DNA of 64,000 bases. Source: Mediterraneibacter hominis (lineage in GTDB: Bacteria > Bacillota > Clostridia > Lachnospirales > Lachnospiraceae). The stretch lies in contig NZ_JACOPF010000001.1 in NCBI RefSeq assembly GCF_014287475.1, positions 1,674,001 to 1,738,000 on the forward strand, given 5' to 3'. Shown in pieces: positions 35,171-43,745 of this stretch; within the stretch, counting starts at the first letter, position 1, and every line of letters starts with the position of its first letter. A program made the translations under genes and the position numbers. The notes beneath the pieces are model-generated. The model saw only the letters and a list, made by a program, of their open reading frames with translations. It was not told where the DNA came from and made no database searches.

Positions 35171-35671
35171 ATGAATGATGCTATGTATGAACAGATTATT
35201 GCCCGTAAGCCTAAGTCTTACGATATGCTTATCCGAATTCTTATTGTACTTCTGATTGTTGTGATTCTCTTTTTCGGTATTCCTCTGATAGGAATGTTGG
35301 CTCTGCTTCCAGCGCTGATAGTTGGATTTCTGGCTTACTATCTTATTTTTCCGCGTCTGAATGTAGAATTTGAATACGCTATCTTGAACCATGATATACA
35401 AATCGATGCGATTTATAGTAAAGCAAAGAGAAAATCAAAGCTAAGCTTTGACATCCAGCAGGCTGAGATCATTGCTCCTTCAAAGTCACCGCGTTTAAAT
35501 TCCTATCATGCGGAAAAAACATATGATTTTACTTCCGGAGAACCTGACGCTAAAACTTATGCGGTTATGATTTCTCTGGAGCAAAAAAATACATGTGTAT
35601 TGCTTGAGCCGGACGAAAAAATGCTGAATCACATGAAGCAGTGGATGGGAATGAAATTATTCTTAAATTAG
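35171..35671 (+). CDS. Small membrane protein, DUF6106-like
   Basis: This 166-residue protein has two closely spaced hydrophobic segments near residues 19-60 (LIRILIVLLIVVILFF, then a second run), followed by a cytoplasmic beta-rich domain. It resembles the uncharacterised DUF6106 family seen in Clostridia. The function is unknown. The ATG start at 35171 was preferred to a TTG two codons earlier. It is coupled to the PucR-type regulator gene and ends before a clear terminator. Confidence 0.75.
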   Translation: MNDAMYEQIIARKPKSYDMLIRILIVLLIVVILFFGIPLIGMLALLPALIVGFLAYYLIFPRLNVEFEYAILNHDIQIDAIYSKAKRKSKLSFDIQQAEIIAPSKSPRLNSYHAEKTYDFTSGEPDAKTYAVMISLEQKNTCVLLEPDEKMLNHMKQWMGMKLFLN

Positions 35672-35700
35672 AGTTTTTCTTTTATATATTTTTGTATTTA

Positions 35701-35743
35701 AAAGGCATATCCTATTTGCTGTGTTCCAATAGGATATGCCTTT
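35701..35743. terminator. Bidirectional terminator
   Basis: Perfect 16-bp arms AAAGGCATATCCTATT (35701-35716) and its complement at 35728-35743 lie between the convergent membrane-protein and symporter genes, with A/T flanks on both sides. Confidence 0.85.
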
Positions 35744-35886
35744 CATAAATTGTCCGTATCTATTTGCGTTCTTTAATAAATTTTTAGCTATCAAAGAGTT
35801 GACAATATTTCCTTCCCTTGTATATGATTAGAAGGAAATAAGATATTAGAGTAAAAATGATGTTCATCGCCAAATAAACATTTTAA

Positions 35887-37422
35887 TTATTCTGGTATCT
35901 TATTTTTTTCACTCTCAATCGTATCCCAGTCTGCTTCGTGCGCTTCCCATTCTTTATATGCGAATAAATCTTCCACAAACTCTTTCGGAAGCGGACTGCT
36001 ACATATACTACAAATAATATATACTGCAAAGGAAATTATAACAGATGGCCAGAATGGGTGTCCAAACGGATTATACGGTTCCAGTACAGTAAATAAAAGA
36101 ATTGGCACGATAATTCCTGCAGTAATAGAAGCCAAACTTGCTGTCTTTGTTCCCCTTTTCCACCAGATTCCAAATATCAGCGAAGGCATAAATGCCGCGC
36201 CCACCACAGTCAGCTGCATAACAGAAATCATAACTACCATTGGTAAATCCATCAGAGAGAGCACCGCGGTAATTGCCGTAATCGCCAAAGTTGCCAGTGA
36301 TGTCAGCTTCTGTACTTGCTTATCATTTAAATTCATTCGGAGTCCCTTCTGCATCAAATCTCTCACCAAAGCCGTACTAGAAGTTAAAAGCAGAGAATCT
36401 GCCGTCGACATAGATGCGCCAAAAACTCCAACTAGATATAATATACTCAATATCTTAGGAGCAAAAGTCGTCATAAGAGCCGGCATAGTAAAATCTGCAT
36501 TCTGCGCAATCAATGTTCCAGAAATCATACCATTTTCTACTGCTGCACGGGTCGCTACGCCACTGAATGCCATTCCTGGTGTCTGAATCGCAAGTACAAG
36601 CGTAATCAACAAAAGTCCATATTTCCATACCTTTTTGTCCTTAATACTGAAAAATTTTACTGTCAACTGTGGAGAGCCGATACTTCCCAATGTATAAAAT
36701 GCCATGTAAGAGAACATCAAAGGTCCCATCAGTCCAGGTATTTCATTGAAGGCAGGCCCTACACTTTCTGTCAGCGTGACATTAATTTCATTCCAACCTC
36801 CCAGTGCTATCAAACAGAAAATCGGGATACACAACGCTACCACTGTCATAATAATTCCTTGAATCAAATCTGTCCATACAACAGCTAGATAACCTCCAAT
36901 TGAAGTATAGATCCCGATTGTCACCGCCATAATCAATACACTAATCCCATAGGAAATTCCAAAATAAACCTGCAAAATATACGCCACCGCAGCATACTGT
37001 GCTACTAAATAAATCCCGCTGAAAATCAAGATTGCAATCGTAGAAAGAATTCTCACTCCATAGCTTTTGTACCTTGCTTCCAAATAATCTGGTATCGTCA
37101 GTGAGTTCAGCTTTGTAGACTGAATCCTAAGCCTTCGTGCCATTAAAAGCCATCCTACGAATCCTGCAAAAATCGCGCTTAAAATCCCACTAGCAATCAT
37201 TGGCATTCCCATTTTATAAGCATTTCCTGGGAAACCCACATAAGTAACCGCGCTATTCCATGTAGATACGTATGCAAATGCAATAACCCATACACCTATT
37301 TTTCTTCCTCCTATGTAAAAATCTTCCAGTGATTTTGTCGCTTTAAATGCTTTAAATCCAATGAACAACATACCACAGGTGTACGCAACGAGAGCCAGCG
37401 CATAAATAACTTTATAATCCAT
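35887..37422 (-). CDS. Sodium:solute symporter (SSS family)
   Basis: This 511-residue integral membrane transporter has about 13 hydrophobic segments. Family features are YIGGRKIGVWVIAFAYVSTW near the N-terminus, LTIPDYLEARYKSYGVRILS and TADSLLLTSSTALVRDL. It takes up a small organic solute with sodium. It is the last gene of an IclR-headed operon, following an amidohydrolase and a 47-residue membrane protein, so the solute is likely a substrate or product of the amidohydrolase. GGGAGG lies six bases before ATG. Confidence 0.93.
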   Translation of the reverse strand: MDYKVIYALALVAYTCGMLFIGFKAFKATKSLEDFYIGGRKIGVWVIAFAYVSTWNSAVTYVGFPGNAYKMGMPMIASGILSAIFAGFVGWLLMARRLRIQSTKLNSLTIPDYLEARYKSYGVRILSTIAILIFSGIYLVAQYAAVAYILQVYFGISYGISVLIMAVTIGIYTSIGGYLAVVWTDLIQGIIMTVVALCIPIFCLIALGGWNEINVTLTESVGPAFNEIPGLMGPLMFSYMAFYTLGSIGSPQLTVKFFSIKDKKVWKYGLLLITLVLAIQTPGMAFSGVATRAAVENGMISGTLIAQNADFTMPALMTTFAPKILSILYLVGVFGASMSTADSLLLTSSTALVRDLMQKGLRMNLNDKQVQKLTSLATLAITAITAVLSLMDLPMVVMISVMQLTVVGAAFMPSLIFGIWWKRGTKTASLASITAGIIVPILLFTVLEPYNPFGHPFWPSVIISFAVYIICSICSSPLPKEFVEDLFAYKEWEAHEADWDTIESEKNKIPE

Positions 37423-37433
37423 ACACTACCTCC

Positions 37434-37577
37434 CTATTTCATAAATTTAATTGAAATCACAGCAGCCGCTATAATCGAAAGAAACAACAGCCACCAGAAT
37501 ACTACCGTAACCCATGTGCCTGGTGTAAATGGATAAATCGAACCTAAAAACGGTATATTACTCATAAATTCACTCAT
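37434..37577 (-). CDS. 47-residue single-span membrane protein, possible symporter accessory subunit
   Basis: A short gene with a GAGGAGGG ribosome site encodes 47 residues beginning MSEFMSNIPFLGS. It has one membrane helix rich in Trp, Leu, Ile and Ala (about residues 23-43) and ends IKFMK. It is 11 bp upstream of the symporter start and 22 bp after the amidohydrolase stop. Small one-helix partners are known for several SSS symporters, so an accessory role is plausible. I do not recognise a named family. Confidence 0.75.
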   Translation of the reverse strand: MSEFMSNIPFLGSIYPFTPGTWVTVVFWWLLFLSIIAAAVISIKFMK

Positions 37578-37599
37578 CAAATCCCTCCTCAACGTCTTT

Positions 37600-39000
37600 T
37601 CATGGCTGATAGGCAGTTCCCTTTACCATCTGTCCATAGCCTGCTTTTCCCTTAACCTCTCCGTTTTCATATACAACCGTTCCCCTCACGATCGTATGCG
37701 TAGGTACTCCCTTTACTTTCACCCCATCAAAGGCCGTCCACCCTGATTTGGACAATTCTTCTTTATCTGTCAGGATTTTCTCTTGATTCATATCTACCAC
37801 AGTGAAATCCGCATCACTACCGATTGCAATAGCTCCTTTCTGTGGATACTGTCCGAAAATTCGCGCTGGACTTTCTGTTGTCAGATACAGAAGGCGTTCT
37901 AGGCTTATGTTCCCTTTATTGACTTCATTTAACATCAGCGGAAGGAATTCCTGTACACCGATTACTCCTAAAGGTGCATTAAAATTGTTGGTCAACCCGT
38001 TCGTGATTTCTTCTAATGTATGCGGCGCATGTTCCAGCACTAAAGTATCCGTATCATACTTTAAATACTCATAAGCACGGTCTACGTTGTGCGCAAATAG
38101 ATATGTTCTTGTTTTTATCTTTTCTACCATCGCCCGATCAATTAAAAATGAACATGCCTCTAATTCAGAATAAACAGTCTGGCCCTTGCTTTTTGCAAAC
38201 TGAATATAGTCATATGCCATTTCCGGCATCACGCCTACGTGTAATACATAAAGCCTCACACCTGCAATTTTGGCCAGATATAATGAACTTGCAAGCCCCG
38301 ATACCATGCCATGTCCATACATATATCCACGGTCATATGCCTCAATATAATCCTCCGCTGATACTTTTCCTTTCTGGATATAGTCCCTTTGCACCAATGT
38401 CCGCGTCCAGTCGGAATCATCATGGTGTACTGCACAGACCAGACCAGTTTTTGCCACCTCTTCATAAATTTCATACAAAATTCCATGATCTGTTACTGCT
38501 AAACTCGGTATATATGGATAGGCATCCATCGGATGACGAGTGTTAAATACTTTAATTCCAATTGCTCCAAGCTTTGCAAGGTTTTGTACCTGTTCTGGAT
38601 GAAGTCCAGCACCATACAGTCCAAAGTCAATATAACTTTTGGATTCTGCACTTTCCTTTTTTGCCAAAAATGTCTCTGGTTCTGCTGGAGGTGGTGTGTT
38701 GTTCGTCATGTCAATCGCCATAGTAATGCCGCCTGCCGCTGCCGCACGACTCCCTGTCTCAAAATTTTCTTTGTGTGTCTGTCCCGGATCCCGGAAATGA
38801 CAGTGTGTATGCCAAATACCAGGCAACAGACATTTGCCTGTCAAATCTAGTGTCTTTTCTGCCGTTACTTCTGTTCCGGACGGTAGGATCGCAACAATTT
38901 TTTCATTTCTCACCCCCACGTCCCCTTTGTATCTTTCATGCGGAGTCACAATTTCCGCGTTCGCCAGATACAAATCAAACTTCTTTTTGTCGTTTACCAT
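37600..39000 (-). CDS. Dihydroorotase/hydantoinase-like amidohydrolase
   Basis: This 466-residue protein has a binuclear metal amidohydrolase fold. The first metal motif is WHTHCHFRDPGQTHKEN, a carboxylated Lys is expected at GAIGIKVFN, and further His ligands lie in CAVHHDDSDW and LYVLHVG. The catalytic Asp is probably in LEHAPHTLEE or nearby. It would open a cyclic amide such as a hydantoin, dihydropyrimidine or allantoin-like ring, or hydrolyse a related amide; the substrate is unknown. AGGAGG precedes the ATG. It lies 24 bp after the IclR regulator stop and is followed by a transporter. Confidence 0.88.
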   Translation of the reverse strand: MVNDKKKFDLYLANAEIVTPHERYKGDVGVRNEKIVAILPSGTEVTAEKTLDLTGKCLLPGIWHTHCHFRDPGQTHKENFETGSRAAAAGGITMAIDMTNNTPPPAEPETFLAKKESAESKSYIDFGLYGAGLHPEQVQNLAKLGAIGIKVFNTRHPMDAYPYIPSLAVTDHGILYEIYEEVAKTGLVCAVHHDDSDWTRTLVQRDYIQKGKVSAEDYIEAYDRGYMYGHGMVSGLASSLYLAKIAGVRLYVLHVGVMPEMAYDYIQFAKSKGQTVYSELEACSFLIDRAMVEKIKTRTYLFAHNVDRAYEYLKYDTDTLVLEHAPHTLEEITNGLTNNFNAPLGVIGVQEFLPLMLNEVNKGNISLERLLYLTTESPARIFGQYPQKGAIAIGSDADFTVVDMNQEKILTDKEELSKSGWTAFDGVKVKGVPTHTIVRGTVVYENGEVKGKAGYGQMVKGTAYQP

Positions 39001-39024
39001 ACTGTTACCTCCTCTTTTATTTTT

Positions 39025-39789
39025 CTATTTCCTATATCCCATTGCCCGGGATATTTCCATAGCACATACACGCACTTCCTGTATAAATTCTGGAATATTT
39101 TCCTCAGTAAAACGATACAAAGGACCGATAATCGATAATCCTGCAATCACCTCATTGTTCATGTCAAATATCGGAAAGGAAACTCCTGCTGTCTGCGGAT
39201 CTAATTCTGCAAGACTGACCGCATAGCCATTTGTCCTGATTTCCTTCATCTGCCGTAAAATCTCATCGTAAGAAACCTTCAACTCTTCTTTTTCTTGCTC
39301 ATATACCCTTCTTAAATATTCTTTTGGCAGATATGCTGCAAGAATCTTGGAACTTGCCCCACGCAAAAGTGGCACGCGGTTTCCTAAATCTGCTGTTATT
39401 TTAACAGGGTTACTGCTATTTACTCGAGCAATGCAGATTCCTGAATCCGCTTGAATGGCATTGATTATAACTGTTTCCCCTGTAACCTGCGCCAACTTAT
39501 TCATGTATGGCAATGCCAAAGCATCGATGTCCATACCACTCATACAGATACGTGCATAGTAAAGCATTATACTCCCTAGTCGGAGTTTTCCATTTTTAGG
39601 ATTTCTCTGTAATATCCCTCTCTCCTCTAAATTGACTATAATTCTATAAATATTAGTCTTATCCAAATCTAACATACGCTGTAAATCCGTCAATGTAAGT
39701 TCCGGATTTTCCACCGTAAAACTTTCTACAATGTCCAATGCTTTTTGCAAAGATTTAATAACATATTTTGAATCATACTCCTTTTTCAT
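39025..39789 (-). CDS. IclR family transcriptional regulator
   Basis: This 254-residue regulator has an N-terminal winged helix (LTLTDLQRMLDLDKTNIYRI, then IVNLEERGILQRN) and a C-terminal GAF-like effector domain with RGASSKILAAYLP and GVSFPIFDMNNEV. It heads the amidohydrolase/symporter operon and probably regulates it. The effector is likely the transported compound or its product. Confidence 0.92.
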   Translation of the reverse strand: MKKEYDSKYVIKSLQKALDIVESFTVENPELTLTDLQRMLDLDKTNIYRIIVNLEERGILQRNPKNGKLRLGSIMLYYARICMSGMDIDALALPYMNKLAQVTGETVIINAIQADSGICIARVNSSNPVKITADLGNRVPLLRGASSKILAAYLPKEYLRRVYEQEKEELKVSYDEILRQMKEIRTNGYAVSLAELDPQTAGVSFPIFDMNNEVIAGLSIIGPLYRFTEENIPEFIQEVRVCAMEISRAMGYRK

Positions 39790-39812
39790 ATTTCCTCCTC
39801 GGTTGTATATTT

Positions 39813-39876
39813 TAAAACTTAAGTTTTATAATTTAAATTCAATATAAATTATATCAAAACAGAGTTTTAAAGTAAA
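39813..39876 (-). promoter_or_regulatory. Promoter and palindromic operator of the IclR operon
   Basis: On the minus strand TTTACT (39871-39876) and TATAAT (39848-39853) are 17 bp apart. A 16-bp perfect palindrome TAAAACTTAAGTTTTA lies at 39813-39828, downstream of the expected start and before the IclR gene, fitting an autoregulatory operator. The 39790-40145 gap otherwise holds a repeat fragment and a terminator. Confidence 0.5.
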
Positions 39877-39971
39877 TAAATTTCTATAAAATTTTATTTT
39901 TTTCTGAATATTTATCTCTATTTATATATATTTCTATCATTTCAAAAAAGAATGTGTACCGCACATCCTCC

Positions 39972-40035
39972 TAGAAAATTTAACTATGTAGGGAACAAAA
40001 TTTTCTAATACAAGATTAGGATGTCAAAAAGTTAT
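39972..40035. repeat. Solo end of the MITE-like element
   Basis: A hairpin with arms TAGAAAATTT (39972-39981) and AAATTTTCTA (39998-40007) is followed by GATTAGGATGTCAAAAAGTTA. This copies the layout at 2642-2697 (14-bp hairpin, then GATTAGGGTGTCAAAAGGTAA). The second terminal repeat was not found, so this looks like a fragment. Confidence 0.5.
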
Positions 40036-40066
40036 GTAGCATTTAATTGTTTTTGAATTACAGAGA

Positions 40067-40105
40067 ATAAAAAACAGATGTCCTTTCCAGAACATCTGTT
40101 TTTTA
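40067..40105 (-). terminator. Terminator downstream of trxB
   Basis: Arms ATAAAAAACAGATGT and ACATCTGTTTTTTAT flank a short loop; on the minus strand the stem ends in a T-rich run. It lies 40 bp beyond the stop of trxB. Confidence 0.85.
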
Positions 40106-40145
40106 TTTTTCTCTATCGAAATCGTCTGCCCTCTGTAAAAACAGT

Positions 40146-41054
40146 TTACTCCCCTGCCAGATATTTACAGGCCGCCAGTCCTGCCACTGCTCCGTCCGCA
40201 GCCGCCGTTGTAAGCTGGCGCACTTCTTTTGTCCGGCAGTCTCCCGCCGCAAAGACACCCGGGCAGGACGTCAGACAATCTTCTGACGCTAAGATAAATC
40301 CATCCTCATCTAACTTTATCAGATCTTTGAACTTGTCATTCTGCGGTATTTGTCCGATCGCCACAAAAACACCGGATACCTCTATCTTGAAGTCTTCCCC
40401 TGTTTTCTTGTTGTTCAGGATAAGCCCTTCCACCATCGTCTCTCCGATAATCTCTTTGACTGTGGCGCTTAGCACAAACTCTACATTCTCTTTTTCTTTC
40501 AAACGTTCTGCGAGGCTTTTTTCTCCTCGGAACTCATCCCGCCTGTGTACCAGATATACTTTTCTACAGTAATTTGACAAAAATTCGGCATCCTGCAAAG
40601 CAGTATTTCCTCCTCCGATCACTGCCACGTCTCTTCCCCGGAAAAATGCCCCATCACAGGTCGCACAGTAGGATACTCCTGCCCCTACCAGCTTTTCTTC
40701 CTTCTCTATTCCTAAATGGCGGTGGGTCACTCCAGTAGCCAGAATCACAGAACGGCAAGGATATGCTTTTTCAGAAGTCTCAATGACAAACATTCCATCT
40801 TCCTTCTGTACACTGTCTGCTTGTTCTGCCACAGTCTCTGCTCCCAGTTTCATTGCCTGATCCAACAGATTCATAGAGAATTCACTGCCGCTTACGCTCG
40901 CGATTCCCGGGTAGTTTTCTACATTGGTAGAAGATACAATCTGACCTCCAAAATTTGTACCTTCTATGATAACCGTACGCTTTCCGGCGCGCTGTCCATA
41001 GATCGCCGCCGTCATTCCCGCTGTTCCTCCGCCTATAATTCCAATATCGTACAT
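40146..41054 (-). CDS. trxB: Thioredoxin reductase-like flavoprotein
   Basis: This 302-residue FAD/NAD(P)H pyridine nucleotide-disulphide oxidoreductase has the FAD site GIIGGGTAGMTAAIY, the redox pair YCATCDGAFF (CxxC), the NAD(P)H site AVIGGGNTALQDAEFL and the FAD-binding VFAAGDC near the C-terminus. It would reduce a thioredoxin or glutaredoxin-like disulphide. It lies 60 bp downstream of nrdD on the same strand, so the redoxin domain fused to NrdD is a likely partner. NADPH versus NADH or ferredoxin dependence cannot be read with certainty. Confidence 0.93.
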   Translation of the reverse strand: MYDIGIIGGGTAGMTAAIYGQRAGKRTVIIEGTNFGGQIVSSTNVENYPGIASVSGSEFSMNLLDQAMKLGAETVAEQADSVQKEDGMFVIETSEKAYPCRSVILATGVTHRHLGIEKEEKLVGAGVSYCATCDGAFFRGRDVAVIGGGNTALQDAEFLSNYCRKVYLVHRRDEFRGEKSLAERLKEKENVEFVLSATVKEIIGETMVEGLILNNKKTGEDFKIEVSGVFVAIGQIPQNDKFKDLIKLDEDGFILASEDCLTSCPGVFAAGDCRTKEVRQLTTAAADGAVAGLAACKYLAGE

Positions 41055-41114
41055 AAACTGCTGCCTCCTTTTCTTGCTTCTGCCTCACAACTGTATACAA
41101 TATTCTACCTCTTT

Positions 41115-43508
41115 TTACTTTTCCTGCTGTTCTTTCCTTGCGTATTCTCTGATATTCGACGCATTCGCCAGCTTCTTCACCTCATTGTCCTTCACAACAA
41201 CCAGGGTAGGCGCCTGCATCACGCCATATTTTTTCACAAGCTCTGTATGCTCCTCTGCATCTATTACCTCATAAGGTATCTGTGCCTTTTCAAGAGAGCT
41301 TACTGCTATTTTACAGTTTGGACATGTCTTAGTCGTAAAAAGATATGTCCTTGTCTCTGTCTTGCCCATTTCTGCTCCTGACGCCTGCACACTATTCTCT
41401 TCCTCTGCCGCTGCTCTTGTTTTTATTTTCATATGTGAATGAGTAATGTCATATACCTTGCGCTCTTTAAATTCCTGTGTCTTTCCATCGTTCCAGTTCT
41501 TCACAGGACGGTAATAGCCCGTAATACGGCTGTATACCTCCGTCTCTTTTCCGCAGATCGGACATTTATACTGCTCACCTGACAAATATCCATGGTTCTG
41601 GCAGATAGAATACGTCGGAGACATTGTATAATAGGGCAGTTTATAATTCTGAGCTATCTTTCTTACCAAAGATGCAGCCGCTTTCCAATCCGGCAGTTTT
41701 TCACCTAAAAATGTATGGAATACCGTTCCGGACGTATATAAGGTCTGTAGTTCATCCTGAATATCCAGCGCGGCAAACACATCCTCTGTATATCCCACCG
41801 GAAGATGAGAGCTGTTTGTATAGTATGGTGTTCCGCTGCACTCTGCCGCTGTAATAATATCTTTAAACTGCTCCACATCATGCTTTGCAAGTCTGTATGT
41901 GGTTGATTCTGCCGGAGTTGCCTCCAGGTTATATAAATCCCCATACATTTCCTGATAATCTGAAAGCCGTTCCCGCATATGGTTCAATACATTCTTTGTA
42001 AATTCCTGTGTCTCCTCATGCGTCATATCCTTGCGTATCCACTTCGCATTTAAGCCCGCCTCGTTCATTCCGATCAGCCCGATTGTAGAGAAATGATTGT
42101 CAAAGGAGCCAAGATAACGTTTTGTATACGGATACAACCCTTCATCCAGAAGCTTTGATATAACAGTCCGTTTAATGTGCAGAGACCTTGCAGAAATATC
42201 CATCATGCGATCCAGTCTCTTATAAAATTCTTCCTCATTCTCCGACAAATATGCGATTCTCGGCATATTAATTGTCACAACTCCCACAGAGCCGGTACTT
42301 TCCCCGCTTCCGAAGAAACCGCCGGATTTTTTGCGGAGCTCGCGCAGATCCAGACGCAGACGGCAGCACATACTCCGCACGTCGCTTGGTTTCATATCAC
42401 TATTGATATAATTTGAAAAATAAGGAGTACCGTATTTTGCCGTCATTTCAAACAATAGACGGTTATTTTCTGTATCCGACCAGTCAAAGTCGCTTGTGAT
42501 AGAGTAAGTAGGAATCGGGTATTGGAATCCTCTTCCTTCCGCGTCTCCTTCTATCATCGTCTCAATAAATGCCTTGTTGATCATATCCATCTCTGCTTTA
42601 CAGTCGCCGTAAGTGAAGTCCTGATCTACTCCCCCTACAATTGCCGGAATATTTTTCAAATCCTCCGGTACCGTCCAGTCCAGCGTAATGTTGGAAAACG
42701 GCGCCTGTGTTCCCCAGCGTGACGGGATATTCACCCCGTAAATAAAGGACTCAATGCATTTCTTTACTTCCGGGTATGTCAGATGATCTGCCTTGACAAA
42801 CGGTGCGAGATATGTGTCAAAAGAAGAAAATGCCTGCGCGCCCGCCCATTCATTCTGCATAATGCCGAGAAAATTTACCATCTGGTTACACAGAACACTT
42901 AAGTGCTTAGCCGGAGCAGACGTAATTCTCCCCGGAATACCTCCCAGTCCTTCCTGGATTAGCTGTTTTAGAGACCAGCCTGCACAGTATCCAGTCAGCA
43001 TCGACAAATCATGGATATGGATATCCGCGTTTTTATGTGCTTTTCCGATCTCTTCATCGTAGATTTCTGAAAGCCAGTAGTTCGCGGTGATCGCTCCGGA
43101 ATTGCTTAAAATAAGCCCTCCGACAGAATACGTCACAGTAGAATTCTCTTTTACACGCCAGTCGGTTATTTTCACGTAGCTGTCCACTATCTCTTTATAA
43201 TCCAGCAGGGTAGAGTTTAAGTTTCTGATTTTTTCTCTCTGTTTTCTATATAAAATATAGCCTTTTGCCACATCTGCATAGCCCGCCTTAATCAGTACAG
43301 ACTCTACGCTGTCCTGAATGTCCTCTACAGAGACCAGTTCCTCCTTTATCTTCGGCTCAAAATCCGCCGTCACTTTCAGCGCGAGTAAATCAATAATATC
43401 TTGATTGTACTGCTTTTCCTGCGCCTCAAATGCTTTGCGGATTGCTTCGCTGATTTTCACCAGATTAAATTCTGCAATCTTCCCATCCCTCTTTGTCACC
43501 TGATACAT
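41115..43508 (-). CDS. nrdD: Anaerobic ribonucleoside-triphosphate reductase with fused C-terminal redoxin domain
   Basis: This 797-residue class III ribonucleotide reductase begins with an ATP-cone (MYQVTKRDGKIAEFNLVKIS). A glycyl-radical catalytic domain follows, then a zinc site CQNHGY...CPICG and the radical loop RITGYYRPV with Gly near residue 664. After a linker a redoxin domain follows from about residue 721 (TYLFTTKTCPNCKIA, with CPNC at 729-732, and a cis-Pro-type MQAPTLVV). The extra domain resembles NrdH/glutaredoxin and would supply electrons to the enzyme. It has its own promoter with NrdR-like boxes and is followed by trxB. It makes dNTPs without oxygen. Confidence 0.95.
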   Translation of the reverse strand: MYQVTKRDGKIAEFNLVKISEAIRKAFEAQEKQYNQDIIDLLALKVTADFEPKIKEELVSVEDIQDSVESVLIKAGYADVAKGYILYRKQREKIRNLNSTLLDYKEIVDSYVKITDWRVKENSTVTYSVGGLILSNSGAITANYWLSEIYDEEIGKAHKNADIHIHDLSMLTGYCAGWSLKQLIQEGLGGIPGRITSAPAKHLSVLCNQMVNFLGIMQNEWAGAQAFSSFDTYLAPFVKADHLTYPEVKKCIESFIYGVNIPSRWGTQAPFSNITLDWTVPEDLKNIPAIVGGVDQDFTYGDCKAEMDMINKAFIETMIEGDAEGRGFQYPIPTYSITSDFDWSDTENNRLLFEMTAKYGTPYFSNYINSDMKPSDVRSMCCRLRLDLRELRKKSGGFFGSGESTGSVGVVTINMPRIAYLSENEEEFYKRLDRMMDISARSLHIKRTVISKLLDEGLYPYTKRYLGSFDNHFSTIGLIGMNEAGLNAKWIRKDMTHEETQEFTKNVLNHMRERLSDYQEMYGDLYNLEATPAESTTYRLAKHDVEQFKDIITAAECSGTPYYTNSSHLPVGYTEDVFAALDIQDELQTLYTSGTVFHTFLGEKLPDWKAAASLVRKIAQNYKLPYYTMSPTYSICQNHGYLSGEQYKCPICGKETEVYSRITGYYRPVKNWNDGKTQEFKERKVYDITHSHMKIKTRAAAEEENSVQASGAEMGKTETRTYLFTTKTCPNCKIAVSSLEKAQIPYEVIDAEEHTELVKKYGVMQAPTLVVVKDNEVKKLANASNIREYARKEQQEK

Positions 43509-43637
43509 AGTTACGATCCGTCTCCTTTCTTTTTATATCCTCCCAACTGCACAATGGCAGGTATTTATCTTTTTCTCTTTTCCATAGTATACGGACAGTA
43601 AATGCCGGGCAGACTACTTTTGCCGGACACTGTACTC

Positions 43638-43666
43638 ATTGTATCATTCATGGAAAATGGTGTCAA
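43638..43666 (-). promoter_or_regulatory. Promoter of nrdD
   Basis: TTGACA (43661-43666) and TACAAT (43638-43643) are 17 bp apart on the minus strand. It lies directly after the terminator-like inverted repeat that closes the upstream operon, and about 130 bp before the nrdD start codon. Confidence 0.8.
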
Positions 43667-43722
43667 CAAAAAACACCAATATCTAGTTTTTATTACTGCA
43701 TTTATACACTAGATATTGGTGT
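43667..43722 (-). promoter_or_regulatory. NrdR-like box pair that also forms a terminator
   Basis: Two boxes, ACACCAATATCTAGTT (43673-43688) and ACACTAGATATTGGTG (43706-43721), resemble the NrdR consensus and lie just upstream of the nrdD -35 with centres 33 bp apart. The 14-bp arms 43673-43686 and 43709-43722 are also a perfect inverted repeat. On the minus strand it is followed by six T residues, giving a Rho-independent terminator for the nrdG-side operon. Confidence 0.7.
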
Positions 43723-43745
43723 ACTGTCATTTATGCCCTATATTA

